Origin: Pseudomonas flavescens
GTDB lineage: Bacteria; Pseudomonadota; Gammaproteobacteria; Pseudomonadales; Pseudomonadaceae
Length of the DNA: 64,000 nt
Assembly (NCBI RefSeq): GCF_013408425.1
Contig: NZ_JACBYV010000001.1
Location: 2,480,001 to 2,544,000, forward strand
Reading direction: 5' to 3'
Shown here piece after piece: positions 1 through 12,135 of this stretch. A model generated the notes under the pieces. It did no database searches. It saw only the letters and a list, made by a program, of their open reading frames with translations, and was not told the DNA's origin. Positions within the stretch are counted from its first letter, which is position 1. The number at the start of each line of letters is the position of its first letter. The translations under genes and the position numbers were made by a program.

Positions 1-791
1 GTGTGGGAGTAACGCACGCCCTGCTCCTCGAAATAATTGCGATAGTCACCCGAAGTGGAAATGCCGTAGCCATCCAGTTCGATGACCCGCTGGATGGTGC
101 GCTGATCATCGCGGGGCGCTTCCAGGGCGATGCGCCAGGGCTGACCATCGGGCTTGCGCCCTACCGCCTTGAGCTCGCCGGTGGCTTCCACCAGGTAACT
201 GCGCACACCCCGTTCGACAAGACGCTCGATGATTCGATCAACCGTATATCCGGCAGCGATGCTGTTGAAGTCGACCTGCAGGTCGAGATCCTTGCACAGG
301 CGATCACCCTCGATATGCAAATGCTGCTGGCCGATGCGCCCGCGCACCTCTTTCAGGGCCTCCCCATCCGGAACCTGGCGCTCGCCGTTACCGCGCGGGC
401 CGAAGCCCCACAGATCGAGCAACGGTTCCAGGGTCAGATCGAAGGCTCCGCCACTGTCACGGTGCAGCTCGTCACCGGTCTGCACCAGCGTCAACACGCC
501 TTCGGGCATGGGCATGCAGGTGCCTGCCGGGGCGCGGTTGAACTGCTCGATCAGCGAGTCGTCACGGTAGGTGGACATCTGCTCGTCGACCTCGGAGAAG
601 ATCGCCTCGACCTCGGCCTTGAGCGCCGCCTTGTCCGGCGCGGACGCAGTGCTCACGTACTTGACCGAATAGGTGCTGCCCTGAGCAGGGCCGCCGAACT
701 CTTCGACACGCTCGGAAAAGCCGCAGCCCGCCAATGCCACAGCCAGGGCCGTGACAAGGGCGGGCTGCAGTATTGCAGCCCGTGGAATCAT
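1..791 (-). CDS. apbE: FAD:protein FMN transferase ApbE, lipoprotein (3' end beyond window)
   Basis: ApbE covalently attaches FMN to threonines of NqrB and NqrC, so its place as last gene of the nqr operon fits its function. Translation shows an N-terminal hydrophobic stretch ending in a lipobox LAGC (residues 20-23), then the family blocks [34 protein letters not shown] and VEATGEL. The start ATG overlaps the nqrF stop as ATGA, which implies translational coupling. The usual DLSAIAKGYAVD-type block reads [12 protein letters not shown] here, a conservative variant. The gene runs off the window start after about 263 codons, so the C-terminal catalytic part is not seen. It is likely periplasmic and anchored to a membrane lipid. 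Confidence 0.93.
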   Translation of the reverse strand, partial: MIPRAAILQPALVTALAVALAGCGFSERVEEFGGPAQGSTYSVKYVSTASAPDKAALKAEVEAIFSEVDEQMSTYRDDSLIEQFNRAPAGTCMPMPEGVLTLVQTGDELHRDSGGAFDLTLEPLLDLWGFGPRGNGERQVPDGEALKEVRGRIGQQHLHIEGDRLCKDLDLQVDFNSIAAGYTVDRIIERLVERGVRSYLVEATGELKAVGRKPDGQPWRIALEAPRDDQRTIQRVIELDGYGISTSGDYRNYFEEQGVRYSH

Positions 792-2011
792 CCGCCGAAG
801 TCGTCGAGCAGGATGTTGTCCTGTTCGACACCCAGGTCGGTGAGCATCTTGATCACCGCGGCGTTCATCATGGGCGGGCCGCACATGTAGAACTCGCAGT
901 CTTCGGGTGCCGGGTGGTCCTTCAGGTAGTTCTCGTACAGTACGTTGTGGATGAAGCCCTTGAGGCCGGTCCAGTTGTCTTCCGGCTGCGGATCGGACAG
1001 TGCCAGGTGCCATTCGAAGTTCGGATTCTCCGCCTGCAACTGGTCGTATTCCTCGGTATAGAAGGCCTCGCGCATCGAGCGCGCGCCGTACCAGAAGCTG
1101 ATCTTGCGGGTGGACTTCAAACGCTTGAGCTGGTCGAAGATGTGCGAACGCATCGGCGCCATGCCGGCACCACCACCGATGAAGACCATCTCGGCATCGG
1201 TGTCCTTGGCGAAGAACTCGCCGAACGGGCCGTACACCGTGACCTTGTCACCGGGCTTGCGGCTGAACACCCAGGAAGACATCTGGCCAGGCGGCAGGTG
1301 GTCCTTGCCCGGTGGCGGCGAAGCGATGCGGATATTGAACTTCACCAGGCCGACTTCTTCGGGGTAGTTGGCCATGGAGTAGGCACGGATCACGGTCTCA
1401 TCGACCTTGGACACGTACTTCCACTGGTTGAATTTGTCCCAGTCGCCGCGGTACTCCTCCTGGATGTCGAAGTCCTTGTACTGCACGGTGTGCGGTGGGC
1501 ACTCCAACTGCACGTAGCCACCGGCGCGGAAGTCGACGCTCTCGCCTTCCGGCAACTTGAGGGTCAGCTCCTTGATGAAGGTGGCGACGTTGGGGTTGGA
1601 CTCCACCGTGCATTCCCACTTCTTCACGCCGAAGACTTCTTCGGGCACTTCGATCTTCATGTCCTGCTTGACCGGGGTCTGGCAGGACAGGCGCCAGCCG
1701 TCACGGGCTTCACGCTTGTTGAAGTGCGACTCCTCGGTGGACAGCATCTCGCCGCCGCCGCTTTCCACGATGCATTTGCACTGCGCACAGGTCCCACCGC
1801 CGCCACAGGCGGACGACAGGAAGATCTCGTTCTCGGCCAGGGTCTGCAGCAACTTGCCGCCAGCCGGAACGGTGATGGTGCGCTCACCATTGATCTCGAT
1901 GTTCACGTCGCCCGCGGAAACCAGGCGTGCACGCGCCATGAGGATCACCGCCACGAGGAGGATGATCACCACGGTGAACATGGAGACTGCTACTAGAATC
2001 TCGAAAGCCAT
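788..2011 (-). CDS. nqrF: Na+-translocating NADH:quinone reductase subunit F
   Basis: NqrF is the NADH-oxidising entry subunit of Na+-NQR in the inner membrane. The 407-residue product has one N-terminal membrane helix, a plant-type 2Fe-2S ferredoxin domain with Cys at about 69, 75, 78 and 110 ([12 protein letters not shown], then LSCQTP), an FAD-binding RAYSMANYP motif and an NADH-binding [11 protein letters not shown] motif. I place the start at ATG 2011 rather than the upstream TTG, because AGGGG sits six bases before it and homologues begin with the hydrophobic helix. It lies 10 bp after nqrE and overlaps apbE by 4 bp. Confidence 0.97.
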   Translation of the reverse strand: MAFEILVAVSMFTVVIILLVAVILMARARLVSAGDVNIEINGERTITVPAGGKLLQTLAENEIFLSSACGGGGTCAQCKCIVESGGGEMLSTEESHFNKREARDGWRLSCQTPVKQDMKIEVPEEVFGVKKWECTVESNPNVATFIKELTLKLPEGESVDFRAGGYVQLECPPHTVQYKDFDIQEEYRGDWDKFNQWKYVSKVDETVIRAYSMANYPEEVGLVKFNIRIASPPPGKDHLPPGQMSSWVFSRKPGDKVTVYGPFGEFFAKDTDAEMVFIGGGAGMAPMRSHIFDQLKRLKSTRKISFWYGARSMREAFYTEEYDQLQAENPNFEWHLALSDPQPEDNWTGLKGFIHNVLYENYLKDHPAPEDCEFYMCGPPMMNAAVIKMLTDLGVEQDNILLDDFGG

Positions 2012-2021
2012 TGGCAACCCC

Positions 2022-2630
2022 TTACAGCTGTACGCCGGAGAACGACATGAAGCCCAGCGACATCAGGCCAACGGTGATGAAGGTCAGACCCAGCCCACGC
2101 AGACCGGCGGGTGGATCGCTGTACTTGAGCTTCTCGCGGATCGCCGCCAGCAGCACGATGGCCAGTGCCCAGGAGACACCGGCACCAGCGCCGTAGACCA
2201 CGCTCTCGGTGAAGTTGTAGTCACGCTCGACCATGAACAGGGTGCCGCCGAAGATGGCGCAGTGCACGGTGATCAGCGGCAGGAAGATGCCCAGCGCGTT
2301 GTAGAGCGCAGGCAGGTACTTGTCGAGCACCATTTCCATGATCTGCACCACGGCGGCAATCAGGCCGATGTAGCAGATCAGACCGAGGAAGCTCAGGTCG
2401 ACTTCCGGCAGACCAGCCCAGGAAAGCGCGCCATCCTTGAGCAGGTAGACATAGAGCAGGTTGTTCAGCGGCACGGTGATGATCATCACCACGATCACCG
2501 TCAGACCCAGCATCAACGAGGTTTCGACCTTCTTGGAAATCGCCAGGAAGGTGCACATGCCCAGGAAGAACGCCAGGGCCATGTTCTCGATGAACACCGC
2601 ACGGACGAACAGGCTGATGTAATGTTCCAT
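2022..2630 (-). CDS. nqrE: Na+-NQR subunit E
   Basis: NqrE is a six-helix membrane subunit homologous to RnfA that, with NqrD, forms a half-channel and holds an iron centre. The 202-residue product begins [20 protein letters not shown] and keeps the conserved [10 protein letters not shown] segment, whose cysteine is a cofactor ligand in this family. It follows nqrD directly (stop and start codons abut) and is 10 bp upstream of nqrF, consistent with one polycistronic transcript. Length is normal for the family. Confidence 0.97.
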   Translation of the reverse strand: MEHYISLFVRAVFIENMALAFFLGMCTFLAISKKVETSLMLGLTVIVVMIITVPLNNLLYVYLLKDGALSWAGLPEVDLSFLGLICYIGLIAAVVQIMEMVLDKYLPALYNALGIFLPLITVHCAIFGGTLFMVERDYNFTESVVYGAGAGVSWALAIVLLAAIREKLKYSDPPAGLRGLGLTFITVGLMSLGFMSFSGVQL

Positions 2631-3299
2631 TTAGTAAGCCTCCTCGTTCTTCACTTGCGGCGCCATGCGGTACTCGACCTTCTCGACCTGCTCCTTTTTG
2701 TAGCTACGCAGTGCCCAGATGAACAGGCCGATCAGGAAGAACGCCGACGGTGGCAGCAGCAGCAAGCCATTGGGCTGATACCAGCCGCCGTTGTTGACGG
2801 TATGCAGAATCTGCACGCCCATCAGCGAACCGGCACCGAACAGCTCGCGCACGATACCCAGCGCCACCAGCATGGCGCTGTAGCCCAGCCCGTTGCCCAG
2901 GCCATCGACGAACGACGCCACCGGCGGGTTGGACATGGCGAAGGCTTCGGCGCGCCCCATGACGATGCAGTTGGTGATGATCAGGCCGACGAATACCGAC
3001 AGCCGCTGACTCAGGCTATAGGCATAGGCCTTGAGGAACTGATCGATGACGATCACCAGCGAAGCGATGATCACCACCTGGGCGATCATGCGGATGGAGC
3101 CCGGAATCTGGTGGCGCACCATCGAGATGAAGAAGCTGGAAAACGCCGTGGTCACGGTCAGCGCGATGGACAGCACCAGCGCCGTGCTCAGGCTGGACGT
3201 GACCGCCAGTGCCGAGCAGATGCCGAGGATCTGCAGACCGATCGGGTTCTTGTTGAGAATCGGATCGAGCAACAGCTCTTTCATGTTGGATTTGGACAT
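2631..3299 (-). CDS. nqrD: Na+-NQR subunit D
   Basis: NqrD is an integral membrane subunit homologous to RnfE that pairs with NqrE. The 222-residue product has six hydrophobic stretches and the family blocks [17 protein letters not shown] and [16 protein letters not shown], the latter with the conserved cysteine. It lies 3 bp after nqrC and abuts nqrE. The C-terminus ([13 protein letters not shown]) is hydrophilic. Length and order match Na+-NQR operons. Confidence 0.97.
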   Translation of the reverse strand: MSKSNMKELLLDPILNKNPIGLQILGICSALAVTSSLSTALVLSIALTVTTAFSSFFISMVRHQIPGSIRMIAQVVIIASLVIVIDQFLKAYAYSLSQRLSVFVGLIITNCIVMGRAEAFAMSNPPVASFVDGLGNGLGYSAMLVALGIVRELFGAGSLMGVQILHTVNNGGWYQPNGLLLLPPSAFFLIGLFIWALRSYKKEQVEKVEYRMAPQVKNEEAY

Positions 3300-3302
3300 G
3301 GA

Positions 3303-4088
3303 TCAAGCCTCCCCTGCGCCGAGCTTCTTGATGAACGGGCCGAAGCCGTCCTCACCAAGCCAGAAGTGAATCATGTGAGTCACGCCGTTGGCGGTGATGG
3401 TCGCACCGGCGATGGCATCGACCTGATAATCGGCTTGCGGGCTCTGTTCATTGACACTGCCCTTGATGACCCGCAGCGCCGGTTCACCATTCTGGTAGAC
3501 CTTCTTGCCGACCCACTTGGCCTGCCAGTTGGGGTTGTCGATCTCGCCACCCAGCCCCGGGGTTTCCCCATGCTGGTAGAAGCCCAGGCCGGCGACGGTC
3601 TCCAGGTCACTCTGCAGGGCGACGAAACCATACATGGTCGACCACAGGCCGTAGCCGCGCACCGGCAGCACCAGGCGATCCATCTGCCCGTCCTGCTCGA
3701 TCTGGTAGACCACAGCGTAGTGCTCCCGGCGACGAATCGAGGCGATGTCCTGCCCTTCCGGGATCTGGCTGGACAAGGATGCATCGGCGATCGACTTGTT
3801 CTGGTCGAAGGTATGCGGGTCGAAGGCGTCGCTGTACTCGCCGGTACGCAGATCGACCAGACGTGGGGTGACGCGCGAGGAGAACATTTCGCGCACTTCA
3901 TCGCTGGACATGCCCGGCTGCCAGAGCTCGGCGATCACCAGTACCGCGCGTTGACGGTCGACCAGCGCATTTTCCTGCTGGGTCGGACGCAGGATCAGCG
4001 CGGCGGCCGATACCGCGATCGAGCACACCAGGCACATCACCAGGGTCACGACTAGGGTGCGTGTCGGAGTTTCTTTAATCTTAGACAT
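3303..4088 (-). CDS. nqrC: Na+-NQR subunit C, covalent FMN carrier
   Basis: NqrC carries FMN bound by phosphoester to a threonine and passes electrons within Na+-NQR. The 261-residue product has one N-terminal membrane helix ([20 protein letters not shown]) followed by a periplasmic FMN-binding domain. The flavinylation motif appears near the C-terminus as [13 protein letters not shown]; it has alanine where many homologues have serine, but the acceptor threonine is kept. The gene overlaps the nqrB stop by 8 bp. ApbE at the operon end is the expected modifying enzyme. Confidence 0.97.
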   Translation of the reverse strand: MSKIKETPTRTLVVTLVMCLVCSIAVSAAALILRPTQQENALVDRQRAVLVIAELWQPGMSSDEVREMFSSRVTPRLVDLRTGEYSDAFDPHTFDQNKSIADASLSSQIPEGQDIASIRRREHYAVVYQIEQDGQMDRLVLPVRGYGLWSTMYGFVALQSDLETVAGLGFYQHGETPGLGGEIDNPNWQAKWVGKKVYQNGEPALRVIKGSVNEQSPQADYQVDAIAGATITANGVTHMIHFWLGEDGFGPFIKKLGAGEA

Positions 4089-5292
4089 TACGCGCCAGCC
4101 TCCGCTTGATGTTGGCCCGTACCACGTAGTGGTCGATCAGGGGCGCACACAGGTTGCCGAACAGGATCGCCAGCATCATGCCTTCCGGGAACGCCGGGTT
4201 GACCACACGAATGATGGTCACCAGCAGGCCGATGAGGATGCCGAAGATCCACTTGCCGGTATTGGTCATGGACGCCGACACCGGGTCGGTAGCCATGAAG
4301 ATCATGCCGAAGGCGAAGCCCCCGGTGACCAGATGCCAGTACCAGGGCATGGCGAACAGCGGATTGCTTTCCGAGGCGATGGCGTTGAACAGCGTGGCGG
4401 TGGCGATCATGCCGAGCATGACTCCGGTGACGATCCGCCAGGAGGCGATCTTGGTGATCAGCAGCACCGCGCCACCGAGCAGGATCGCCAGGGTGCCGGT
4501 CTCGCCGATGGAACCCGGCATCAGGCCGATGAACGCGTGGGTCCAGGTCAGGCCGTTGTCGATCAGGCTCTCCACGCCACCGCCAGCGACGGCAGTCAGC
4601 GCGGTGGCGCCGGCATAGCCGTCCACGGCGGTCCACACGCCATCACCGGAGATCTGCGCCGGATAGGCGAAGAACAGGAAGGCACGACCGACCAGAGCCG
4701 GGTTGAGGAAGTTCTTGCCGGTGCCACCGAACACTTCCTTGCCGATCACCACGCCGAAGCTGATGCCCAGCGCGACCTGCCAGAGCGGAATGCTCGGCGG
4801 CAGAATCAGCGCGAACAGCACCGAGGTCACGAAGAAGCCTTCGTTCACTTCATGGCGACGGATCGAGGCGAACAGCACCTCCCAGAACCCCCCGACGATG
4901 AACGCCGTGAGGTAGACGGGCAGGAAGTACGCCGCCCCCTGGATGAAGTTGTCCCACAGGCTGCTCGGGTCGAAACCGCCCAGCGCACCGATCAGCGCGA
5001 AGCGCCAGCCGTCTTGAGCGGCCAGCAGTTCCGGGCTCTGCGCATAGACCAGGTTGGCCTGGTAGCCGGTGTTCCACATGCCGAAGAACATCGCCGGGAA
5101 GGTACAGGCCCAGACGGTGATCATCATGCGCTTGAGGTCGATGCCGTCACGCACGTGGGCGGTGGTTTTGGTAACGCTGGCAGGACGATAGAAGAAGGTG
5201 TCCACGGCCTCATAGAGGGCGTACCACTTCTCGTACTTGCCGCCTTTTTCGAAGTTGTGTTCGATCTTGTCGAGGAATTCACGCACGCTCAC
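4081..5292 (-). CDS. nqrB: Na+-NQR subunit B, Na+-channel subunit with covalent FMN
   Basis: NqrB is the large membrane subunit that forms the Na+ path and carries a second covalent FMN plus riboflavin. The 403-residue product has about ten membrane segments. The flavinylation site is seen as [15 protein letters not shown] near residue 230, and the conserved [11 protein letters not shown] and [13 protein letters not shown] ([16 protein letters not shown]) blocks are present. It lies 3 bp after nqrA. As in NqrC, alanine replaces serine in the SGAT core, with the threonine intact. Confidence 0.97.
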   Translation of the reverse strand: MSVREFLDKIEHNFEKGGKYEKWYALYEAVDTFFYRPASVTKTTAHVRDGIDLKRMMITVWACTFPAMFFGMWNTGYQANLVYAQSPELLAAQDGWRFALIGALGGFDPSSLWDNFIQGAAYFLPVYLTAFIVGGFWEVLFASIRRHEVNEGFFVTSVLFALILPPSIPLWQVALGISFGVVIGKEVFGGTGKNFLNPALVGRAFLFFAYPAQISGDGVWTAVDGYAGATALTAVAGGGVESLIDNGLTWTHAFIGLMPGSIGETGTLAILLGGAVLLITKIASWRIVTGVMLGMIATATLFNAIASESNPLFAMPWYWHLVTGGFAFGMIFMATDPVSASMTNTGKWIFGILIGLLVTIIRVVNPAFPEGMMLAILFGNLCAPLIDHYVVRANIKRRLARNV

Positions 5293-5295
5293 GGG

Positions 5296-6985
<1,690 letters not shown>

Positions 6986-8434
6986 TCAGCGCGGGAATGC
7001 AGGTGGGTTGACGCCTGCCATGTCTTCCATCACGCGAACCACCTGGCAGCTGTAGCCGAACTCGTTGTCGTACCAGACGTAGAGCACGACACGGTTGTCG
7101 TTGGCGATGGTGGCTTCGGCATCGACCACACCGGCGTGGCGCGAGCCGACGAAGTCGGTGGACACCACTTCCTGGGAGCTGACGAAATCGATCTGTTTCT
7201 GCAGGTCGGAGTGCATGGCCATCTGGCGCAGGTACTCGTTGATTTCTTCGCGGCTGGTGGCCTTCTCGAGGTTCAGGTTGAGAATCGCCATGGACACGTT
7301 CGGCGTCGGAACGCGGATCGCGTTACCGGTCAGCTTGCCCTTGAGAACCGGCAGCGCCTTGGCAGCAGCGGTGGCCGCGCCGGTTTCGGTGATGACCATG
7401 TTCAGCGCGGCACTACGACCACGACGGCTGCCTTTATGGAAGTTGTCGATCAGGTTCTGGTCGTTGGTGTACGAGTGAACGGTTTCCACGTGGCCATTGA
7501 CGATGCCGTACTTGTCGTTGACGGCCTTGAGCACCGGCACGATGGCGTTGGTGGTGCACGAAGCGGCCGAGACGATCTTGTCATCAGCGGTGATTTCGCC
7601 GTGGTTGATGCCATGCACGATGTTCTTCAGAGCGCCCTTGCCCGGAGCGGTCAGCACGACGCGATCGACACCTGGGCACTTGAGGTGCTGGCCGAGGCCC
7701 TCGGCATCACGCCATACGCCGGTGTTGTCGACGAGCAGCGCATCCTTGATGCCGTACTGGGTGTAGTCGATGGCCGACGGATCCTTGGCGTAGATCACCT
7801 GGATCAGGTTGCCGTTGGCGGTCAGGGTGCTGTTTTCTTCGTCGATGGTGATGGTGCCATCGAACTTGCCATGCACCGAGTCGCGGCGCAGCAGGCTGGC
7901 GCGCTTGACCAGGTCATTCTCGGCGCCCTTGCGCACGACGATGGCGCGCAGACGCAGGCCGTCGCCACCACCGGTGTGCTCGATCAGAATGCGGGCCAGC
8001 AGACGGCCGATACGACCGAAGCCATACAGGACAACGTCGGTGCCTTTGCGCGGCGAGGCGTTCTGCTGGTTGGCCACGTCGGCGAGCTCGTCACGGACGA
8101 ACTGCTCGATGCTGCGGCCCTGGCCTTCGGCCTTGAACTTGCCGACCATCTTGCCCAGGTCGACGGAAGCTGCACCCAGCTTGAGCTCGCTCATGGCCTT
8201 GAGTACGGCGTAAGTATCATGAACGGCCAGGCCATTCTCGTCAGCCTGACGGTGGCGAGCGAAGCGATGCGCCTTGAGGATCTCGATGACCGAACGGTTG
8301 ATCAGGCTGCGGCCATGGATCGACAGCACCACATTGTTGTTGCGGTATAGCTGACCAATCAGCGGAATCATCGCCTCGGCGAGGGCTTCACGGTCAATCC
8401 ATTCACCAAGACACTGGTCGGGCTTCTGAGTCAC
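6986..8434 (-). CDS. gap: Glyceraldehyde-3-phosphate dehydrogenase, long Pseudomonas type
   Basis: The enzyme oxidises glyceraldehyde-3-phosphate with NAD(P)+ in central carbon metabolism. The 482-residue product has a Rossmann motif YGFGRIGRLLARIL, the catalytic SAASCTTNAIVP and WYDNEFGYSCQVVR near the end. About 125 residues precede the Rossmann motif, an extension absent from typical 330-residue GapA and characteristic of the longer form seen in Pseudomonas beside mfd. I choose GTG 8434 (reading VTQKPDQCLGEW): GGAAGGT lies just upstream and the family starts there. It is divergent from mfd with a 152-bp shared upstream region. Cofactor preference cannot be read from sequence alone. Confidence 0.93.
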   Translation of the reverse strand: MTQKPDQCLGEWIDREALAEAMIPLIGQLYRNNNVVLSIHGRSLINRSVIEILKAHRFARHRQADENGLAVHDTYAVLKAMSELKLGAASVDLGKMVGKFKAEGQGRSIEQFVRDELADVANQQNASPRKGTDVVLYGFGRIGRLLARILIEHTGGGDGLRLRAIVVRKGAENDLVKRASLLRRDSVHGKFDGTITIDEENSTLTANGNLIQVIYAKDPSAIDYTQYGIKDALLVDNTGVWRDAEGLGQHLKCPGVDRVVLTAPGKGALKNIVHGINHGEITADDKIVSAASCTTNAIVPVLKAVNDKYGIVNGHVETVHSYTNDQNLIDNFHKGSRRGRSAALNMVITETGAATAAAKALPVLKGKLTGNAIRVPTPNVSMAILNLNLEKATSREEINEYLRQMAMHSDLQKQIDFVSSQEVVSTDFVGSRHAGVVDAEATIANDNRVVLYVWYDNEFGYSCQVVRVMEDMAGVNPPAFPR

Positions 8435-8586
8435 GGCAATACCTTCCACATGTAGGGGCTGAAAAAAGGGGCTACATTATGACGACACACACATTGGTCG
8501 GCAATCTGCAGCGGTCGAAACACTGACAGCCATCCTCGCGGATAGTTACAATCGGGGGCCAAATCGTTACCAATCGCGAGCCACCT

Positions 8587-11500
8587 GTGCCTGTACTGCG
8601 TCTGCCGTCCTTGCCGGCCACCGCCGGTAAACAACACTGGGGCAACCTGCCCGGTGCCGCGCTGAGCCTGGCAATCGCCGAAGCGGCCAGCGCTGCGAAG
8701 CGCTTCACCCTGCTGCTCACCGCCGATAGCCAGAGTGCCGAGCGCCTGGAGCAGGAACTGAGTTTCTTCGCGCCGGAGTTGCCGGTGCTGCATTTCCCCG
8801 ACTGGGAAACCCTGCCCTACGACCTGTTCTCGCCGCATCAGGACATCATCTCCCAGCGCATCTCGGCGCTGTATCGCCTGCCCGAACTCAAGCACGGCGT
8901 ACTGGTCGTGCCCATCACCACGGCACTGCATCGCCTGGCGCCAACGCGCTTTCTGCTCGGTAGCAGCCTGGTGCTGGACGTCGGCCAGCGCATCGACGTC
9001 AACGACATGCGCTTGCGCCTGGAAGCCTCCGGCTACCGCTGCGTGGATACCGTCTATGAGCACGGTGAATTCGCCGTGCGTGGCGCGCTGATCGACCTGT
9101 TCCCCATGGGCAGCAAGTTGCCGTTCCGCATCGACCTGTTCGATGACGAGATCGAAACCCTGCGCACCTTCGACCCGGAGACCCAGCGCTCCATCGACAA
9201 GGTCGAGTCGATCAAGCTGCTGCCGGCACGCGAATTCCCGCTCGAGAAGAAGGCCGTCACCGATTTCCGCGGGCGCTTTCGCGAGCGCTTCGACGTCGAC
9301 TTCAGGCGCTGCCCGATCTACCAGGATCTCTCCACCGGCATTACCCCGGCCGGTATCGAGTACTACCTGCCGCTGTTCTTCGAAGAAACCGCCACCCTCT
9401 TCGACTACCTGCCCCAGGACACCCAGGTGTTCTCGCTGCCCGGCATCGAAAAGGCCGCCGAGCAGTTCTGGGCCGACGCGCGCAACCGCTATGACGAACG
9501 CCGCGTCGATCCGGAGCGTCCGCTGTTGCCACCGGCGGATATCTTCCTGCCGGTCGAGGACTGCTTCGCACGCCTGAAGGACTGGCCGCGCGTGGTCGTC
9601 AGCGCCGACGACATCGAGCCGGGCGTCGGCCGCACGCGTTTCGAAGCCAGCGCCCTGCCCGATCTGGCGATCCAGGCGAAAACCAGCGAGCCGCTGGCCG
9701 CGCTGCGCCGCTTCATCGAGGAATACCCGGGCCGCGTGCTGTTCTGCGCGGAATCCGCCGGGCGCCGTGAAGTGCTGCTGGAGCTGCTGGCGCGCCTGAA
9801 GCTCAAACCCAAGGAAGTCGATGGCTGGCCGCAGTTCTGCGCGAGCAAGGAGCGCCTGGGCATCACCATCGCGCCACTCGACGAAGGTCTGCAGCTCGAA
9901 AACATCGCGCTGATCGCGGAAAGCCCGCTGTTCGGCCAACGCGTCATGCAGCGCCGGCGTCGTGAAAAGACCCGCGACGGCGGCGACAACGTCATCAAGA
10001 ACCTTACCGAGCTGCGCGAAGGCGCGCCGGTGGTGCATATCGATCATGGCGTGGGCCGTTACCTGGGCCTGGTGACGATGGAGTTCGATGGTCAGGCCGC
10101 GGAGTTCCTCGCCCTGATGTACGCCGAGGAAGCCAAGCTCTACGTGCCGGTCGCCAGCCTGCACCTGATCGCCCGCTACACCGGCAGCGACGATGCCCTG
10201 GCGCCGCTGCACCGCCTCGGCTCGGAAGTCTGGCAGAAGGCTAAGCGCAAGGCCGCCGAGCAGGTCCGCGACGTCGCCGCCGAGCTGCTCGACATCTATG
10301 CCCGTCGCGCCGCCCGCGAAGGCTATGCCTTCAACGACCCCAAGGCGGACTACGAAACCTTCAGCGCTGGCTTCCCGTTCGAAGAGACGCCGGACCAGCA
10401 GAGCGCCATCGAGGCGGTGCGCGACGACATGCTCGCCCCCAAACCGATGGATCGCCTGGTGTGCGGCGACGTCGGCTTCGGCAAGACCGAAGTGGCCATG
10501 CGCGCGGCCTTCATAGCCGTACACGGCGGTCGCCAGGTCGCGATTCTGGTGCCCACTACCCTGCTCGCCCAGCAGCACTACAACAGCTTCCGCGACCGCT
10601 TCGCCGACTGGCCGGTAACCGTCGAGGTGATGAGCCGCTTCAAGAGCGCCAAGGAAGTCAACGCGGCGATCGAGCAGCTCGCCGACGGCAAGATCGACAT
10701 CATCATCGGCACCCACAAGCTGCTGCAGGATGACGTCAAGATCAAGAACCTGGGCCTGGTGATCATCGACGAAGAACACCGCTTCGGGGTACGCCAGAAG
10801 GAAGTCCTCAAGGCGCTGCGCAGCGAGGTGGACATCCTCACCCTCACCGCCACGCCGATTCCGCGCACCCTGAACATGGCCGTCTCCGGCATGCGCGACC
10901 TGTCGATCATCGCCACGCCGCCTGCCCGCCGCCTTTCGGTGCGCACCTTCGTCATGGAGCAGAACAACCCGACGATCAAGGAGGCGCTGCTGCGCGAACT
11001 GCTGCGCGGTGGCCAGGTGTACTACCTGCACAACGACGTGAAGAGCATCGAGAAGTGCGCCGCGGATCTGGCCGCCCTGGTGCCTGAAGCGCGCATCGGC
11101 ATCGGCCATGGGCAGATGCACGAGCGCGAGCTGGAACAGGTGATGGGCGACTTCTACCACAAGCGCTTCAACGTGCTGATCGCCTCGACCATCATCGAGA
11201 CCGGCATCGACGTGCCCAGCGCCAACACCATCATCATCGAGCGTGCCGACAAGTTCGGTCTGGCCCAGTTGCACCAACTGCGCGGCCGCGTCGGGCGCAG
11301 CCACCACCAGGCCTATGCCTACCTGCTGACGCCACCGCGCAAGCAAATGACCGACGACGCGCAGAAACGCCTCGAAGCCATCGCCAATGCCCAGGACCTC
11401 GGAGCCGGCTTCGTGCTCGCCACCCACGACCTGGAAATCCGCGGTGCGGGCGAACTGCTCGGCGACGGCCAGAGCGGGCAGATCCAGGCCGTGGGCTTCA

Positions 11501-12030
11501 CCCTGTACATGGAAATGCTCGAGCGCGCGGTCAAGTCGATCCGCAAGGGCGAGCAGCCCAACCTCGACCAACCGCTGGGCGGCGGGCCGGAAATCAACCT
11601 GCGCGTGCCGGCACTGATCCCCGAGGACTACCTGCCGGACGTGCACGCCCGCCTGATCCTCTACAAACGCATCGCCAACGCCACCGACGAGGACGGCCTC
11701 AAAGAGCTGCAGGTGGAAATGATCGACCGCTTCGGCCTGCTCCCCGAGCCGGCCAAGCATCTGGTGCGCCTGACCCTGCTCAAGCTGCAGGCCGAGCGCC
11801 TGGGCATCAAGAAGATCGATGCCGGGCCGCAGGGTGGGCGCATCGAGTTCGCAGCGGAAACCCCGGTCGATCCGCTGACGCTGATCAAGCTGATCCAGAG
11901 CGCGCCGAACCGCTACAAGTTCGAAGGCGCCACGCTGTTCCGCTTCTCCATCCCCATGGAGCGGGCGGAAGAACGCTTCAACACGCTGGAAGCCTTGCTC
12001 GAACGCCTGCTGGCGACGGTGAAGGACTGA
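8587..12030 (+). CDS. mfd: Transcription-repair coupling factor Mfd
   Basis: Mfd removes RNA polymerase stalled at DNA lesions and recruits UvrA. The 1147-residue product has the UvrB-homologous N-terminal module, the RNA-polymerase-interacting domain around residues 475-550 (GAPVVHIDHGVGRYLGL), and a RecG-like translocase with Walker A GDVGFGKTEVAMR (about 626-638), Walker B IIDEEHRFGV (about 727) and the TATPIPRTLNMA motif. The GTG start gives MPVLRLPSLP, the usual beginning. The long open frame on the opposite strand here is a shadow. A strong palindrome follows the stop. Confidence 0.97.
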   Translation: MPVLRLPSLPATAGKQHWGNLPGAALSLAIAEAASAAKRFTLLLTADSQSAERLEQELSFFAPELPVLHFPDWETLPYDLFSPHQDIISQRISALYRLPELKHGVLVVPITTALHRLAPTRFLLGSSLVLDVGQRIDVNDMRLRLEASGYRCVDTVYEHGEFAVRGALIDLFPMGSKLPFRIDLFDDEIETLRTFDPETQRSIDKVESIKLLPAREFPLEKKAVTDFRGRFRERFDVDFRRCPIYQDLSTGITPAGIEYYLPLFFEETATLFDYLPQDTQVFSLPGIEKAAEQFWADARNRYDERRVDPERPLLPPADIFLPVEDCFARLKDWPRVVVSADDIEPGVGRTRFEASALPDLAIQAKTSEPLAALRRFIEEYPGRVLFCAESAGRREVLLELLARLKLKPKEVDGWPQFCASKERLGITIAPLDEGLQLENIALIAESPLFGQRVMQRRRREKTRDGGDNVIKNLTELREGAPVVHIDHGVGRYLGLVTMEFDGQAAEFLALMYAEEAKLYVPVASLHLIARYTGSDDALAPLHRLGSEVWQKAKRKAAEQVRDVAAELLDIYARRAAREGYAFNDPKADYETFSAGFPFEETPDQQSAIEAVRDDMLAPKPMDRLVCGDVGFGKTEVAMRAAFIAVHGGRQVAILVPTTLLAQQHYNSFRDRFADWPVTVEVMSRFKSAKEVNAAIEQLADGKIDIIIGTHKLLQDDVKIKNLGLVIIDEEHRFGVRQKEVLKALRSEVDILTLTATPIPRTLNMAVSGMRDLSIIATPPARRLSVRTFVMEQNNPTIKEALLRELLRGGQVYYLHNDVKSIEKCAADLAALVPEARIGIGHGQMHERELEQVMGDFYHKRFNVLIASTIIETGIDVPSANTIIIERADKFGLAQLHQLRGRVGRSHHQAYAYLLTPPRKQMTDDAQKRLEAIANAQDLGAGFVLATHDLEIRGAGELLGDGQSGQIQAVGFTLYMEMLERAVKSIRKGEQPNLDQPLGGGPEINLRVPALIPEDYLPDVHARLILYKRIANATDEDGLKELQVEMIDRFGLLPEPAKHLVRLTLLKLQAERLGIKKIDAGPQGGRIEFAAETPVDPLTLIKLIQSAPNRYKFEGATLFRFSIPMERAEERFNTLEALLERLLATVKD

Positions 12031-12033
12031 AAA

Positions 12034-12063
12034 CGATCAGGGCCGCACAAGCGGCCCTGATCG
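12034..12063. terminator. Palindrome between convergent mfd and nagZ, possible bidirectional terminator
   Basis: Perfect 13-bp stem CGATCAGGGCCGC / GCGGCCCTGATCG with loop ACAA starts 4 bp after the mfd stop. The minus strand has TTTT right after the stem, while the plus strand lacks a T run, so termination toward mfd from the nagZ side is the better-supported direction. Confidence 0.6.
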
Positions 12064-12135
12064 CTTGTGGCCAGTATCGAGCGAAGGGATGACCGAGGCT
12101 TGGTAAAACGGCCTACACCAGCTTCGACACTCGAT

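Noticed and set aside
8431..11760. 1109-codon open frame on the minus strand opposite mfd
   Set aside because: It is a codon-bias shadow of mfd in GC-rich DNA; no recognised motifs, low-complexity composition, and mfd itself is unambiguous.
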